From Sphaerolaimus hirsutus (Eukaryota > Nematoda > Chromadorea > Monhysterida > Sphaerolaimidae), in contig OZ038452.1 in assembly GCA_964036195.1 (NCBI GenBank), positions 25,865,785-25,929,784 of the forward strand: DNA of 64,000 nt. The letters are read 5' to 3'. The position numbers and the translations under genes were made by a program. Below the pieces are notes generated by a model. The model saw nothing but the letters and a program-made list of their open reading frames with translations, was not told the origin of the DNA and ran no database searches. Below are positions 1 to 11,276 of the stretch, piece by piece. Numbering within the stretch: position 1 is the stretch's first letter; the number at the start of each line of letters is the position of its first letter.

Positions 1-2
1 CC

Positions 3-74
3 GAGGTCACCGACGCGCGCTCGCTCATGACGCACGTGGGCAAGCGCGCCAGCAAACTGTGCGCCATTCTCTGA
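3..74 (+). CDS. 3'-terminal coding exon, protein ending in a CaaX-like motif (partial)
   Basis: The window opens inside an exon. Reading from base 3 gives 23 GC3-rich codons and a TGA. The tail reads THVGKRASKLCAIL: a basic stretch followed by C-A-I-L, which fits a CaaX prenylation box (a final Leu usually directs geranylgeranylation). Such tails are known in small GTPases, G-protein gamma subunits and other membrane-tethered proteins. It lacks the NPF-basic stretch typical just before the box in G-gamma, and too little is present to name a family. The GC-rich codons resemble those of UBL-A and the histone in this window and contrast with the AT-rich surroundings, which supports real coding sequence. 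The rest of the gene lies to the left. An introner-family element begins 34 bp after the stop, in the presumed 3' UTR or flank. Confidence 0.6.
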   Translation, partial: EVTDARSLMTHVGKRASKLCAIL

Positions 75-107
75 GCCCAGCGCTCAGGATTGTATTGTTT
101 CGCTCTG

Positions 108-558
108 GTCGCAGTCCCAGACCCTGGAAAAGACCCTGTAAAATGTCATGTATTTATCATGTAAAAGGCCCTGTACAAACGTCAGGTGTCATGTAAAAGA
201 GCCTGCAAAGTGTCAAATGTCAGGTAAAAGACCCTGTATAGTGGCATGTGCATCCAAATCTCATTGTATTGTATCCAAACCTTATTGTATTGTATTGTAT
301 CCAAATCGTATGTTTTTGTATTTAAATCTTACATTTGGACATAAAATTTGGATACGATAAATAAGATTTGGATATACACGACACTTTACAGGGTCTTTTA
401 CATGACATTTGATACTTTACAGGGTATTTACATAGCACCTGACATTTTACAGTGTCTTTTACATGACACATACATGACATTTTACAAGGTCTTTTAAACT
501 TTACTTTTTTAAGAGTTTTACACTTTACAGGGACTTTTACAGGGTTTGGGACTGCCCC
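108..558 (+). mobile_element. Introner-family inverted-repeat element, CTG target duplication
   Basis: The left end is GTCGCAGTCCCAGACCCTG and the right end is CAGGGTTTGGGACTGCCCC, with CTG directly outside both ends (105-107 and 559-561). The interior repeats words such as AAATGTCATG and CCAAATCTTAT and their complements, so the whole could fold back. The left border keeps a GT, but the right border is CTG instead of CAG, so this copy could not supply a normal AG acceptor. It lies just after the stop of the CaaX gene. Confidence 0.75.
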
Positions 559-729
559 CTGGTATTGTGTTCAGTCCCGATCTCCTGTCCACTACTGCGC
601 TCACGTTCACGTGCTCAATGTCTGATCGACTTGATTATACTCCTTGTGACTTAGCATCTTTCACGCGTGGTTTTACGCTGGAAGCGTGCCAACGATACTT
701 CAACGATAAATTCATTGCTGGTGTCGATG

Positions 730-856
730 TCCCCAGCCTGTGGGGGGGGGGGTATTTCGAGGGGGTGGGGTTTATTATTTCCCCAACCCATTTTGAGGGG
801 GGTTAATTCGAGGGGGGGGTTGATTCAAGGGGGGATAATTCGAGGTAATACTGTAT
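730..856. mobile_element. Fragment of a G-rich TATTTCGAGG miniature element
   Basis: Poly-G runs are separated by TATTTCGAGG, TTTATTATTTC and AATTCGAGGTAATA, the vocabulary of the CCGTATTTCCTCGAAATACCCC family. No complete matching left end is visible, so this is a remnant. Confidence 0.5.
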
Positions 857-859
857 TCT

Positions 860-1198
860 AAAGTTTGCAACCAAAACGGCCACATTTTGGGTGAGTTGTG
901 GAACACACAGTTTTTTGTGTAAGTTTGTGACTTAACCCCCCTTATCTCGGGACTGGGGGACTGTTCGAGAGACAAAAGAAATTGGTCGTAGCCCTGACCC
1001 GAAACCCCAACATACTCAAAGGGCATCAAAATCGGCCAATGTACGACAGAATGGGACGACACCAAAGACCGGTGACACCCCCCCCCCTAAAATGCCACCC
1101 TCGATTTATCCTATGGGTGACGCCAAGTCACAAAATTACACTAAAAACTATGTGTTCCACAACTCACTCAAAATGTGGCCGTTTGGGTTGCAAAATGA
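860..1198. repeat. Fold-back (inverted repeat) element
   Basis: The left arm (TTTGCAACCAAAACGGCCAC, then GTGAGTTGTGGAACACA) is the reverse complement of the right arm (TGTGTTCCACAACTCACTC, then GTGGCCGTTTGGGTTGCAAA), with a few mismatches. The centre is a C/A-rich spacer. No coding content. Confidence 0.7.
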
Positions 1199-1645
1199 AG
1201 AATAGGTGTCCCATGGAGTCTGTTCTATTGTGTTAAAATTTCACTGTGATAGCTGAACCGTAGTTCAAGCTATCGCGTTTTTCCAGCGGTAACTGAAAAT
1301 GCCCACCCCTGTATTCACAACAATAAATTTTAGCATTTTTTACAAAAATTGAATGCTCAAATTATCATTGGCACGCTTACAATATGATATATAAAGAGTG
1401 ATGTCACTGGAGTATGAAGTGGATTCCTAAATACATAGTCCAAATCTGCTAAGTTACTAAATTCCGTTAACAACCCCCTTCCCCCTGCCGGTGCATACAA
1501 TTTATCATAAATATGAGCTTCACATCACCAGTATTTTATCCATGTTATTATTGTCTGCGACAGTATTTATTTACATAATCAGTATTTTTGGTATTTATCA
1601 TTGACACTTTAAAAATTGAAATCAATTTACGTAGAAGAATTATAC

Positions 1646-2095
1646 CATAGTTGTTAAAACGTATTTACTTTTAAACGATAAATACGTATAATCGAGTACA
1701 GAATAAATACGTTTACGTTTTTTTCTGAAAAAATGTTCCCGTATTCGCTTTTACGTATACTTTTTGAAAGTACTCGAGTACAGTAAACGTATTTCAGATA
1801 GTCTTTATTGTCTATTTTTGATGGCATAGAAGGTAAAAAGCTGCTATTTAGACAACAGAATATGCTAAAAATAGTTAAAAATTGGCATATAAGCACATAT
1901 ATAGCCAACAATGTTTTAAAATATGCAAAACGTTATTAAAAGTAGTGGATTTGTCATAAGTCAATTAGTGGATTTGGAGTGACATTTCGCAAAAATACTC
2001 ACATATACGTTTTCAAGGGTAAAAAGTACGTTTACCAATGTTTACTCATGAGTAAAAGTAAAAAAAAATACTTAACATTTTCTGTACTCAGGTGG
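1646..2095. mobile_element. hAT-like remnant of the GTTGTTAAAA / TACGTTTAC word family
   Basis: It starts with CATAGTTGTTAAAACGTATTTAC and is filled with ACGTATTTAC, TACTCGAGTAC and TTTACGTTT words, like the element at 21434-21959, which has a perfect 8-bp duplication. The right border is not clear here. The open frame across it is low-complexity repeat, not a gene. Confidence 0.4.
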
Positions 2096-2099
2096 TTTT

Positions 2100-2282
2100 C
2101 TGTACTCAGGATTTGGATACAAAAAACATAAGATTAGTATATGATAAAAAAATAAGATTTGGATACACATGACATTTGACAGGGTCTTTTACTTGACACA
2201 TGACATTTTGCAGGGTCTTACTTGACACATGACATTTTACGGGGTCTTTTACACTTTAAATACAGGGTCTGGGAGTGCCCCC
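2100..2282 (+). mobile_element. Right half of an introner-family element
   Basis: Repeated ATGACATTTTACAGGGTCTT words lead to the end TACAGGGTCTGGGAGTGCCCC followed by CTA, matching the right terminus of the introner family. No left terminus is visible. Confidence 0.5.
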
Positions 2283-2448
2283 TAGCGCATCACACCCATT
2301 GGAAACATCAATTTCATGGGCAAAGCCTGAATGTGATGTTGCACAGTTGAATCAGTATAATAAATTATAAACTGAGTGAGTAGCTTGAACTTTTTCCACT
2401 TATGGTGTCGCACTCGAAAATCAATGCAAAATGTCCAAAAAATTGTAG

Positions 2449-2965
2449 GTATACTCGGCGGACCGCATGCTATGCATTTTTCTGAAGGGAACACTCCATC
2501 ATGACGTCATCATTAATAAAATAAAAATAATTCCAGCAAAAAGGAAAACATTTCGGGGGAAAAACAACTCCTCGTTTGTACGCGACTCCGCCTTTTTCTT
2601 TAAAAAAATATTTTTCTTTTTGTGAAAGTGCATACCGTATTTCCTCGAAATACCCCCAGGGGGTTTATTTTTTCAGAGTGGAAATTTTGAGAGAAAAACG
2701 TGAAAAATGCAACAATAACCACCATTTATAAGTTTTTACAGCCTTATATAAGGATGTAGGTAGATGGTATTAACGATGTTCTAACATAACACAGTAAGTG
2801 TTTTGAACGTCTGTTATGCATTTTCCGGACCACAAATACATAGTGCCCATTTTGAGGGGGGGGGTATTTCGAGGAAATACGGTACATAGGTAAGTATCCA
2901 GCTCGCGCGTTATCGACCACGACATAAATAATTTTGGGCGCATACTTTGGGTCCGCCTAGTATAC
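2449..2965. mobile_element. GTATACTCGGCGGACC inverted-repeat element interrupted by a TA-target element
   Basis: The left end GTATACTCGGCGGACCGCATG pairs with the right end ACTTTGGGTCCGCCTAGTATACC. A second copy is at 44530-44925 and a relative lies in each unit of the 12-16 kb array. A complete CCGTATTTCCTCG element sits inside (2635-2882), so this one is older. Confidence 0.6.
2635..2882. mobile_element. TA-target MITE, CCGTATTTCCTCGAAATACCCC family
   Basis: Perfect terminal inverted repeats CCGTATTTCCTCGAAATACCCC and GGGGTATTTCGAGGAAATACGG are flanked by TA on both sides. The TA duplication suggests Tc1/mariner-type transposition. There is no transposase, so it is non-autonomous. Confidence 0.8.
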
Positions 2966-5010
2966 CTAATACATTTGGTGGAACTTTTGATATTTTAGGG
3001 GGAAATAATGTTGCTTGCTCTGTATAGCAAAAAAATTGATTCTGTCTCTTCTCTTTACAATATTGCGTTGAACTTAACTGCGTCAAACTTTTACGATAGA
3101 AATTGATATTTGTTGTAAATCAAATAATTATTGGTATTAGTATACCTATTTTACTTTACTTATTCTACATGTGTTCAATTTAGGCTAGTGGTTTTCCGTG
3201 ATTTTAACTTGGGTGCTTTTTAACAGGGTCACGCTTAGATATGGAAAAATTAGGGACAGAAGTTAATTGATTCATGAACCCTTGATTGTTTCATCCAGCG
3301 TTTCCCATTCCTCAACACTTTGATATTAGTTATCTATTTAAATAATACGCTCGTGGTGCAATTCGCAATAAATTGTTGAGCCCATTTCTTGTACCAATTT
3401 GACTATTAGCCACGATTTACCCCAATATGCTGTTTCTGGTGAGATCTGAACCAAGAGCAAACTTCAACACCTCAAAAAAATGGCAGAAATGTGGCATTGA
3501 TCCGGGGAAATTTGTCACTGTCAATTACTATTGTCATGCGGATTTCACAGCTGGTAAGCAATTTAGCAATTTCGGTAAAGCGACGCCGTACTGTCGCTGT
3601 TCAGATGTCAAATTTTTGATTTCGCGTTGACTTTTTGATGGGAGATATTTAGGTAAGTCGCAAAAATTCCCGTCTCATCGGAGGAAAATCGTTACGAAAA
3701 CTACGCTGAGTTGACAAATCTGGCACGTTTTGGGAAACGGCTTGTATCCTACTTTTCCGCTTTATACCTAAATGTTTGGTTCCATATCTTTTTGGTTACA
3801 TCACGTCGCAGTACCGCACAGATCCGCCCCTGTCGAATTTACCTATCCTTAAATAGGTACACGGCTCACGTGTCAATCAACAAGTGCGCTTTTTTTTCGC
3901 ACCAGATGGACAGACAAATTGCCCACAGCTGCAACTTTGGCATAATTTGACAGTCGGATTGTGTTCGCGGATGTATTTACCGTCTCGGCGTGGCTTCATG
4001 TTACTGGTTGAAGTGATGTGAACAGATGAACATTGGCGATACAGTGTGTCCAGCAGTAAACAGAATTCGGTAATATCTCATTCGGGACAGGTATTTTACT
4101 ATTTCTGTGCAGGATATTTCTGTGGGTCTGGTGTGAGAAAAAGATGTGTGCATATTGCATGAATGAAGGAAGTAAAAGCATAAATAAATATTTACATCTG
4201 TTTAAAAAAAGTGTGAAAATGTTCAGGCTACATGAATAGGCATCAGTAGTTCAGTTCAAATGTACCATGCAAATGTATGCATCATAAATCATTGAATAAT
4301 ATAAATCTAGTCAAATGACTACCATATTTCTCCATGTAAATCATCCACATGTTATACAAAATCAGGGCACTTCTCAGACACATTTTTAAAAACTTGTATA
4401 GCATGTGGGTGTTAAGTCATTGGTATTCAGGGGACTGTGGCAGGAGGGGGCATTATGCATGGTAAATTGGTGCTTATATATTTAGATATTTTGTGTACAC
4501 AATGTTCAGCTGTTCAACTGAAAACATGCATACTGCAGAATTACAATGAGTGCCACAAGGCAGAACATACAAACAGTTCAAACCAAGTGTACATTTCATT
4601 ACCATCCAACTTCAAATTTTCATGTGGATATTTACACTCTGCTGAGGTTTTTGGAACCAACCATAGCAGCACCCCTGTGGTGCTAAAAAGTTGTGTAAAG
4701 CTCCAGGCATTGTGCACTGGTTGGGGGGCAGTTTACACAGAGAAATATTGTTATCAATTACACAAATGCATAGCATGGCCTTCAACATCTGTATGATAAG
4801 AATTACTTTCTTACACACATACTGCTTACACACACACTGCGTTACACATACTGCTTGACATATTGTAGATGAGACATGCGATACAGAAAACATTTTGGTG
4901 GGTCAGTTCCGAAATGTCTGGAACAATAGATTTACTGGAGTAATGGTTTGAAATAAAATAATAGTAAAAATTTAAAAAATCATAGCATAGCATTTTCATC
5001 CCTCAAACTA
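2966..5010. other. AT-rich stretch with nothing recognised
   Basis: Only short open frames without family resemblance are present (the longest is 119 codons, at 4437-4796), and none has a convincing splice or codon signature. No repeat with clear borders was seen. Confidence 0.4.
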
Positions 5011-5012
5011 AA

Positions 5013-5412
5013 GCGGTGTTTACACTGCATTTTGTGCCGACAAAAAAGGAAGACAAAAAGTTTCATAATTCCACAATAAAGTTCCATATCTGCAAGACAA
5101 AGCAGTGAAGTATACTCACTAGTTGAGTGTACACACATGCCAATTTGCAGATAATTCGGGCATGTCGTTCACGACTTAAAAACAAATTACAGTTGTCGGT
5201 TCGGTTTTCGTTTTCAAACCGCACCGACAAGTGTAATTTGCTTTCAAGTCTTGAACGACAGGCGCAAATTATCTGCAAATTGGCATGTGTGTACACTTAA
5301 CTAGTGAGTATACTTCAGTGCCTTTCCTTGCAGATATGGAACTTTATTCCGGAATTATGGAACTTTTTCACTCGTTTTTTTTTGTCGGCACACGAAACCG
5401 TGTAAATTCCGC
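5013..5412. repeat. Fold-back element, ends GCGGTGTTTACAC / GTGTAAATTCCGC
   Basis: Long inverted arms include CACATGCCAATTTGCAGATAATT and its complement, then TATGGAACTTTAT and TTTTTTTGTCGGCACACGAAACCGTG. A diverged relative lies in UBL-A intron 3 (16521-16933). There is no protein coding. Confidence 0.75.
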
Positions 5413-6620
5413 TTAAGTAAAACCAAAATGTAAAAACACACTGTCCAAAGATTTCCTGTTGGACCAAGTAAATTCATATGATACGCATTCGTGTAAACAT
5501 GAGAAATAACTATTTGAGGAAACAAACAAAATAAGTTATATCTTGACGTGAAATGAGTATTTTAAGACGCCGCGATGCGAGGGTATCATCTTTCCCATGC
5601 GCAAAGTCATTTCCAAACCATTTCTTTCGTTCAAAAAAACTCGTATAAAAGTTTGGTGAAGTTGGTGTTTATCAGATCGTAATAAACCAAGCGTCATTTC
5701 ATTAGTCAAGAAGTCGAATCGAAGTTTTTGAAAGTAATCTGGTCATTATACAGCTTGATTATATTGTTCTGAATGAATAAGCTCACACACCAATGTAAAT
5801 AAATGCAATGGGTAAATCTAATTACAAGCACCAAGCCCCCGGCCAATAAATGATAAATGTCTGTGAACGGCTTTCACGGAGTTCATATTCACCAAAATAT
5901 TTCATTTGGGACTGTCTATTCCGGGTCCATTTATCACACTTTATAGCGTTCGCTACGCTCAGAGTTTTGCCAACAATAACAATGCTGATGAACGGCAATT
6001 AATAATTTTTTATTAGTGAGGTCCCATCCAGGACCCAATTCCTAAATTTTTTACAAAAATCGTTGCAAATTCGGATACACATTCTAGTATTTTTTTATCC
6101 TTTGAGTCGAGGGTTCCGGTCAAATGGTGCCGTGCAAAAATTGTGTGGTAATTTCTGATAAAATTGAAGATGTTATGAAAATGAAATGAAAAAAGACTAG
6201 ACATTTGTCCTTACAGAGCGTTTTTCTTGCTTTTCCCAAATTTTCCATCGGTGGTGTCAAAACATCATATTTATCTATTTTCTGAATACAGAAATCAAAA
6301 TAAAGTTGTTTCAGGCCACACCCACATTTTATTCACCAAAAACACAAAAACACTCGTGCACAATGAGGAATCTGTTCCTGCGATCTGTTCTTTCTGTAGA
6401 AAGAGCGACGAGCAATGAAAAACGTTTGGCAATAAACCCAAGTCTCGAAGTTTTGTCTCGCCAAAACCAGGACACTCCGTCAATTTAAATAAATGGGTGT
6501 ATCTTTATAAATAACTGACTACTTTAGTAAGTACTGTATATTATACAGCTATTCTAAAACACTGTATTCTGCCGTATAAAATATGTGATATATTTTTATT
6601 GTTGTGAAAATAAATATTCA
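5413..6620. other. AT-rich stretch with nothing recognised
   Basis: No exon-like frame, RNA gene or bounded repeat could be supported here. Confidence 0.4.
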
Positions 6621-6625
6621 TATTA

Positions 6626-7073
6626 CCGTATTTCCTCGAAATACCCCCCCCCCCTTGAAATACCCCCCTCGTTTGACCCCCCCCCTCTCGAGACCACTAT
6701 GAAACAATCACCCCCCCTCGAAATACCCCCCCCCCAAATTGAGTGTAAAGAGAACGTACATGACAAATACGGCAGTTTATGTTCTGCGTAGTGCAGAACA
6801 CACGTTAAAACAATGTCGGAATCACGTTAGAACAGTGTTTATACCATCTACGTACTAATATTAGTCTACAGAACCTTATAAATGGCAGTTTTTGTTGCAT
6901 TTTTCGACGTCTGCGTACGTTTCAGACGACAATTTCGTACTTGGTTTTCAAAAATTTTCTTGTGAAATAATAACCCCCCCCCCTCGAAATACCCCCCCCC
7001 CTCGTTTGACCCCCCCCCTCTCGGGACCACTATGAAACAATCACCCCCCGGGGGGTATTTCGAGGAAATACGG
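6626..7073. mobile_element. TA-target MITE, CCGTATTTCCTCG family (full length)
   Basis: Inverted ends CCGTATTTCCTCGAAATACC and GGTATTTCGAGGAAATACGG are flanked by TA. Both subterminal zones carry the block CTCTCGGGACCACTATGAAACAATCACC. The core holds TTGAGTGTAAAGRGAACGTACATGAC and TTTATAARGTTCTGTAGAC, shared with the copies at 31781, 43708, 53086 and 53890. Confidence 0.85.
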
Positions 7074-7106
7074 TATTCACAACGCGACATCGTTATGCAC
7101 CAGGTG

Positions 7107-7269
7107 TAGTGTTGTAAAAAGCGCCAAAAGCGTCATTGCGATTTCCAACCTTTAGCGCCAAGCGCCAATGGCGTCACAGAAAAATGGCGCCAAGCGCCAA
7201 AAGCGCCATGGGGGATTTTGCTTTAGAGCTAGCGCTAGGAGCAAGCGCCATGGCGCTTTTACATTACTA
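7107..7269. mobile_element. hAT-like MITE with GCGCC-repeat interior
   Basis: The ends TAGTGTTGTAAAAAGCGCC and GGCGCTTTTACATTACTA enclose repeats of AAGCGCCAAAAGCGCCATGG. The intact copy at 36560-36752 shows that this family makes 8-bp duplications, but here the flanks do not match, so the insertion is probably old. Confidence 0.65.
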
Positions 7270-7277
7270 CACGCATG

Positions 7278-8330
7278 ACACCGAGGCTCGTCATTTAAAA
7301 GGAATTTTTTTGCTCATAAAAGCGCAGCTTTATGACAGGAAATGAACCCAATTAAAAAAACAACTTAATTCACATTTAGCGATTGCAAAGAACATTCCAC
7401 GATGATGTTCACATACAGGCTGAAGTACATGGTGTTCGGTGTATTTGTCCATAATGAGTAAATAAGTAATTTAGACTACCGAATGAACAATTTGAACATG
7501 AACTAAAATCAACCACATCTCATTTGAATATGACACTTCAATTCATGTGACAATTGAATATTGGATTCTGCCACGATGCAAAATTGTATTATCAATGTTG
7601 TTTGTGGGCTGTCTCAAAAAATGCATTGGGACAATAAAAATTCTTTTCCAATTGGACAGCTCATCTGCAAAGTGTGGCAGAAAAGAAATTTTGACAATAA
7701 GTTTTGGTAAAAGGGGCTCGATGTGCACTGCTAATTGTTTCAGTTGAAAATAAATGCCTTATTTTGATCTACATCCATTTTGCCTGTAATTTACATTGTT
7801 TAGTTGAAACAATTAACAATTGGAAATTGGAAATTGGCAATTTGAAGCCAGAAACAAACAGCAACCTTGCCTCATCTAATTGGTGTGCAATATTTTGTGT
7901 TTATTCTGTTTGAGACACTTTGCTATTTTGTTGCAGTGTCAATCTTTGTTATGATAATATTTTTGTTGGTTTGATTGAAATATATTGATTACAAGAAAGC
8001 CAGGATTAATAATGGAAGGCAGCAATTTACAGAAACCATTTATAGCAATCAAAGTGAAACTGACAAACCTACATGCAGCTTTTACTTCAATTTTGTTACT
8101 TTTCTCATTTTCAGCCATATTTCCATTTTCCATTTTTTGGCATTTCACTTTCCCATTTTCACACAATAGTAGTGTTAAGATTGGCACTTGGCAGATGCAC
8201 TTGTAAATTTGGGTATATTTAACTTGGCTATATTATACTTGAAAACTTTGAAGTTGTTAATTTTTTGAAGTTTTTATTGGGAGTAGGGGGGGTTGGGTGG
8301 TGGTAGTAGTCAAAATTTCCGCAGTCGAGA
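7278..8330. other. AT-rich stretch with nothing recognised
   Basis: Short open frames only (up to 82 codons), AT-biased and without family similarity. Confidence 0.4.
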
Positions 8331-8334
8331 TAAT

Positions 8335-8523
8335 CCGTATTTCCTCGAAGTAACCCGTATAAAATTAGATATACCGTATAAAAGCGTACTCATTACTATG
8401 AATTTCGTGAAAATTTCTACCGAAATAACAACCCCCCCTTAGAATAACCCCCCTCGAAATACCCCCCTCAAAATTTCCACTCTGAAAAAATAAACCCCCT
8501 GGGGGTATTTCGAGGAAATACGG
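8335..8523. mobile_element. TA-target MITE, CCGTATTTCCTCG family (short copy)
   Basis: CCGTATTTCCTCGAAGTAAC at the left pairs with GGGTATTTCGAGGAAATACGG at the right. The core has CTCAAAATTTCCACTCTGAAAAAATAAACC, a subterminal block also seen at 33260 and 59720. TA follows the right end; the left flank is degraded. Confidence 0.7.
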
Positions 8524-8811
8524 TATTCACAATAGAGAGCTAGAGCGTTTTGTGGGGGACGGGTAACCCCTTATCCTTCGACGCCCTAACCTGCTGTGAA
8601 GTATCATGTGAAATGTAAAATGCCCGGTAAAACCCAAAGAAATATTTCACATGACATTTGACAGAATTGCGTGACAAAATTCCAACAATATATTTACTTT
8701 TTATCACTTTTTCACGGTGCAGGACTATTGCCTCAGCTATTGCACTCAGCCGTGAAATTTCTTCAGAAAGGTAAATATTGTAATAAGAATCTCCTATGAA
8801 ACCCACAGGAA

Positions 8812-9808
8812 CAGGGTTGGCAAAATCTCAGAAAAGAATAAAAAATAAAAAATAAAATGGAAAATTGAAGAATAAAATAAAATAAAATAAAATGGAAAAT
8901 TTCAAAATAAAAATAAAAATTGTATAAAAATTCAAATTTTTGTAAAATTTTTGTAAAATTGTATACAAATTCATATTTTTGTAAAAATTGTATAAAAATT
9001 CATATTTTTTGTAACAATTTTTTTGTTGTTTATAGTTCAACCTGTTCATTCGCGGAGCTGGGGCAGTCCCAAGCCATGTAAAGTGTCAAAATGTCATATG
9101 AAATGGAATGGAAAGTGTCAATTTTCATGAAAATGTTAAGTAAAGTGTCAATTGTCATGACAAATATAAATTAAAGTGGAAACTGTAAAGCAAATTGTAT
9201 CCAAATCTTATCTTTTGTATATTGTTGTTGTTTGTAACCAAATCTTTTGTGAACAATTGGTCACAAAAACAGAAGATTTGGATACCAAAATATAAGGTTT
9301 GGATACATAAGATAAGATTCAGATACACAATTTACACTCTGCACGACATTTGGCATGACAATTATACTTTGCTTGACATTTGAGATGCCAATTGACTCTT
9401 TACTACATTTGTCATGACAATTGACACTTTGCATGATGTTTTACAAATGCGCCCAGCACACTCCAGTAATCCTTCTACTGAAAATGCAAACCATTCTTAT
9501 TGATAATTGTAACATAACACTTCCAACTAGCTAACAATACCTACTGCATGCAACTTTTGCAAAGTAATGGAAAAATTTGTCACACGTTTTTCATGTTTAG
9601 GTCTAATTATCACATTCTTCTGACCTTGCATGCAAGATTCTGATTTTTCGTAAAATTTCTGTAAAATTTTTGTAAAATTTTTGTAAAATGGTCCATTTTA
9701 TTATTTTATTATTATTTTGGAATAAAATAAAATGACACAAGAATAAAATAAAAAACAAAACATTTTTATACAATTTGTATACAAATGATTTTTATAAAAC
9801 CAACCCTG
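8812..9808 (-). mobile_element. hAT-like non-autonomous element with AATAAAAT/TTTTTGTAAAA interior
   Basis: The ends are CAGGGTTGGCAAAATCTCAG and ATAAAACCAACCCTG. The 8-bp flanks are CACAGGAA (8804-8811) and CGCAGGAA (9809-9816), a 7/8 match. Subterminal zones repeat AATAAAATAAAAT and AATTTTTGTAAAATTGTAT. An introner-family element is nested at 9061-9453. The reverse-oriented sister copy is at 42291-43307, so the minus sign here only records orientation relative to that copy. It carries no transposase. Confidence 0.85.
9061..9453 (-). mobile_element. Introner-family element nested in a hAT-like element
   Basis: On the minus strand the right end reads GGGACTGCCC with CAG outside it (9058-9060 on the plus strand read CTG). 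The other end is degraded (GGCGCATTTGT) with CTG outside. The interior has AAAGTGTCAATTGTCATGACAAATG words. The same nesting occurs in the sister hAT copy at 42639-43069, so the insertion predates their separation. Confidence 0.65.
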
Positions 9809-10158
9809 CGCAGGAATAATTAATAGGACGACCTCGGATGGTAGGAGGATATAGTTTTTATATACTCAGATGATGTATAGACAGCTGGACCAAACCAGGA
9901 ACCAAGTGGATGGGTGGAGTCGAGCAAACAGCTGATTGGGGGACACGGTTTGCGTCAACCGCATGCCGTTTTGTCCACATCACGTTTTTTGTCCACTGTG
10001 TTCTCATGACTGCGTAAGTACACAGGGTTCATCAGACTTGGTGTTTTCATATTCTCCCATGGTGCATGAAAGATTTTTTTGTCGTTCAAATATGTTGGGG
10101 TCTGAGTGAGGTCTGGGCATTGAACAATTTTTTTCTCAAATACTCTCCTAGTCCTGGG

Positions 10159-10304
10159 TAGTGATGTTAAAGGCACCGGGAAAAATGGCACCGGCACCGG
10201 CATGGCACCCCTGAAGATTGCAATGGCACCGCACCAGCACCGGTGCTGGTGCCCTTCGGTGCCCAGCACCGGGGCACCGGTGCCCCGGTGCCTTTACATC
10301 ACTA
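10159..10304. mobile_element. hAT-like MITE with GGCACCGG interior
   Basis: The ends TAGTGATGTTAAAGGCACCGG and CCGGTGCCTTTACATCACTA are perfect inverted repeats. The 8-bp duplication GTCCTGGG is exact (10151-10158 and 10305-10312). The 146-bp body is almost entirely GGCACCGG-type words, and the short arginine/alanine-rich open frames over it are artefacts of that repeat. Confidence 0.9.
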
Positions 10305-10312
10305 GTCCTGGG

Positions 10313-10440
10313 TTCAAATGTGTGAAGTGTCAAATGTCATACAAATTTGTCAACTGGCATAAGAAATTAAAAGTTTGGTAATAAATTTATTATTTATATT
10401 TATATTTGACACTTGCTTGCGCTTTACAGGGAGCGGGACT
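10313..10440 (+). mobile_element. Degenerate introner-family fragment
   Basis: GTGTGAAGTGTCAAATGTCATAC leads to the right-end-like CTTTACAGGGAGCGGGACTGCCTC. It borders the hAT-like element on its left, so the left terminus is probably displaced or lost. Confidence 0.4.
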
Positions 10441-10627
10441 GCCTCTTGAGTTACTTGGGTGTATAAAAGTGCATTATTGTGGTTTGATAGCTTTGCAGAC
10501 CATCTTGACTTGAAACTCATTATCGCGACTACTTCACGGACGATTTTCACTTTTTAATTCCTCAAATGAGTCAATGAAAATTCCATTCTTTTCGTTTTGT
10601 TATCTCTTTACAAAAAGAAGTTACAAT

Positions 10628-11276
10628 TAGGGTGTCAAATTTCCGTTTTCCGTTTCCGTTTTCCGCAGGCAAATTTTTTCCGTTCCGTTTTCCGGCTGCT
10701 AAATTTTTTTTCTCCGTTTTCCGTTCCGTTTTCCGGCAAATTTTTTTTCCGTTTCCGTTTTTCCGGCTCATTTTCCGTTTTCCAGCTAAATTTTCAGTTT
10801 TTCCGCCTTTTTTCCATTTTCTGCCTCAATTTCCAGTTTTTCCACCTTTTTTCCATTTTCCGCCTCAATTTCCCATTTTTCCGCCTCATTTTACCTTTTT
10901 CTGGCTCAACTTTCTGTTTTCTGATCAGCCAAACTGGTAAAAATTCATGCAGATTGTCAATGATGTAAAAATTTTTTCCGTTTCCAGCAAAATTACTGCA
11001 AATTTTTTCCACTTCCAGCAAAATTTCAGCAAATTTTATCCATTTTCTGGCAAAATTTCAGCAAATTTTTCCATTTCCATGCAAATTTGATTTTTCCGTT
11101 TCCGTTTTTCCGGCCTCTTTTTCCGTTTTCCGGCCGCTGAAATTTTTTTTCCGTTTCCGTTTCCGTTTTCCGCCAAGTGCAAAATTTTTTCCGTTTTCCG
11201 TTCCGTCTTCCGGCCGCTGAAAAAATTTTTCCGTTTCCGTTTCCGTTTTCCGTAAAAAAAATATTTTGACACCCTA
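10628..11276. mobile_element. hAT-like element, TAGGGTGTC ends, TTTCCG-repeat interior
   Basis: The ends TAGGGTGTCAAATTTCCG and ATATTTTGACACCCTA flank about 650 bp of TTTTCCGTTTCCG words. The flanks GTTACAAT and GTTACACA match at 6 of 8 positions. Three further members are at 44619, 50484 and about 61703; the 50484 copy carries captured pol sequence. Phe/Arg-rich open frames here are translated repeat. Confidence 0.85.

Noticed and set aside
7099..7277. 8-bp duplication for the GCGCC element at 7107-7269
   Set aside because: The flanks ACCAGGTG and CACGCATG do not match, so no duplication is claimed there.
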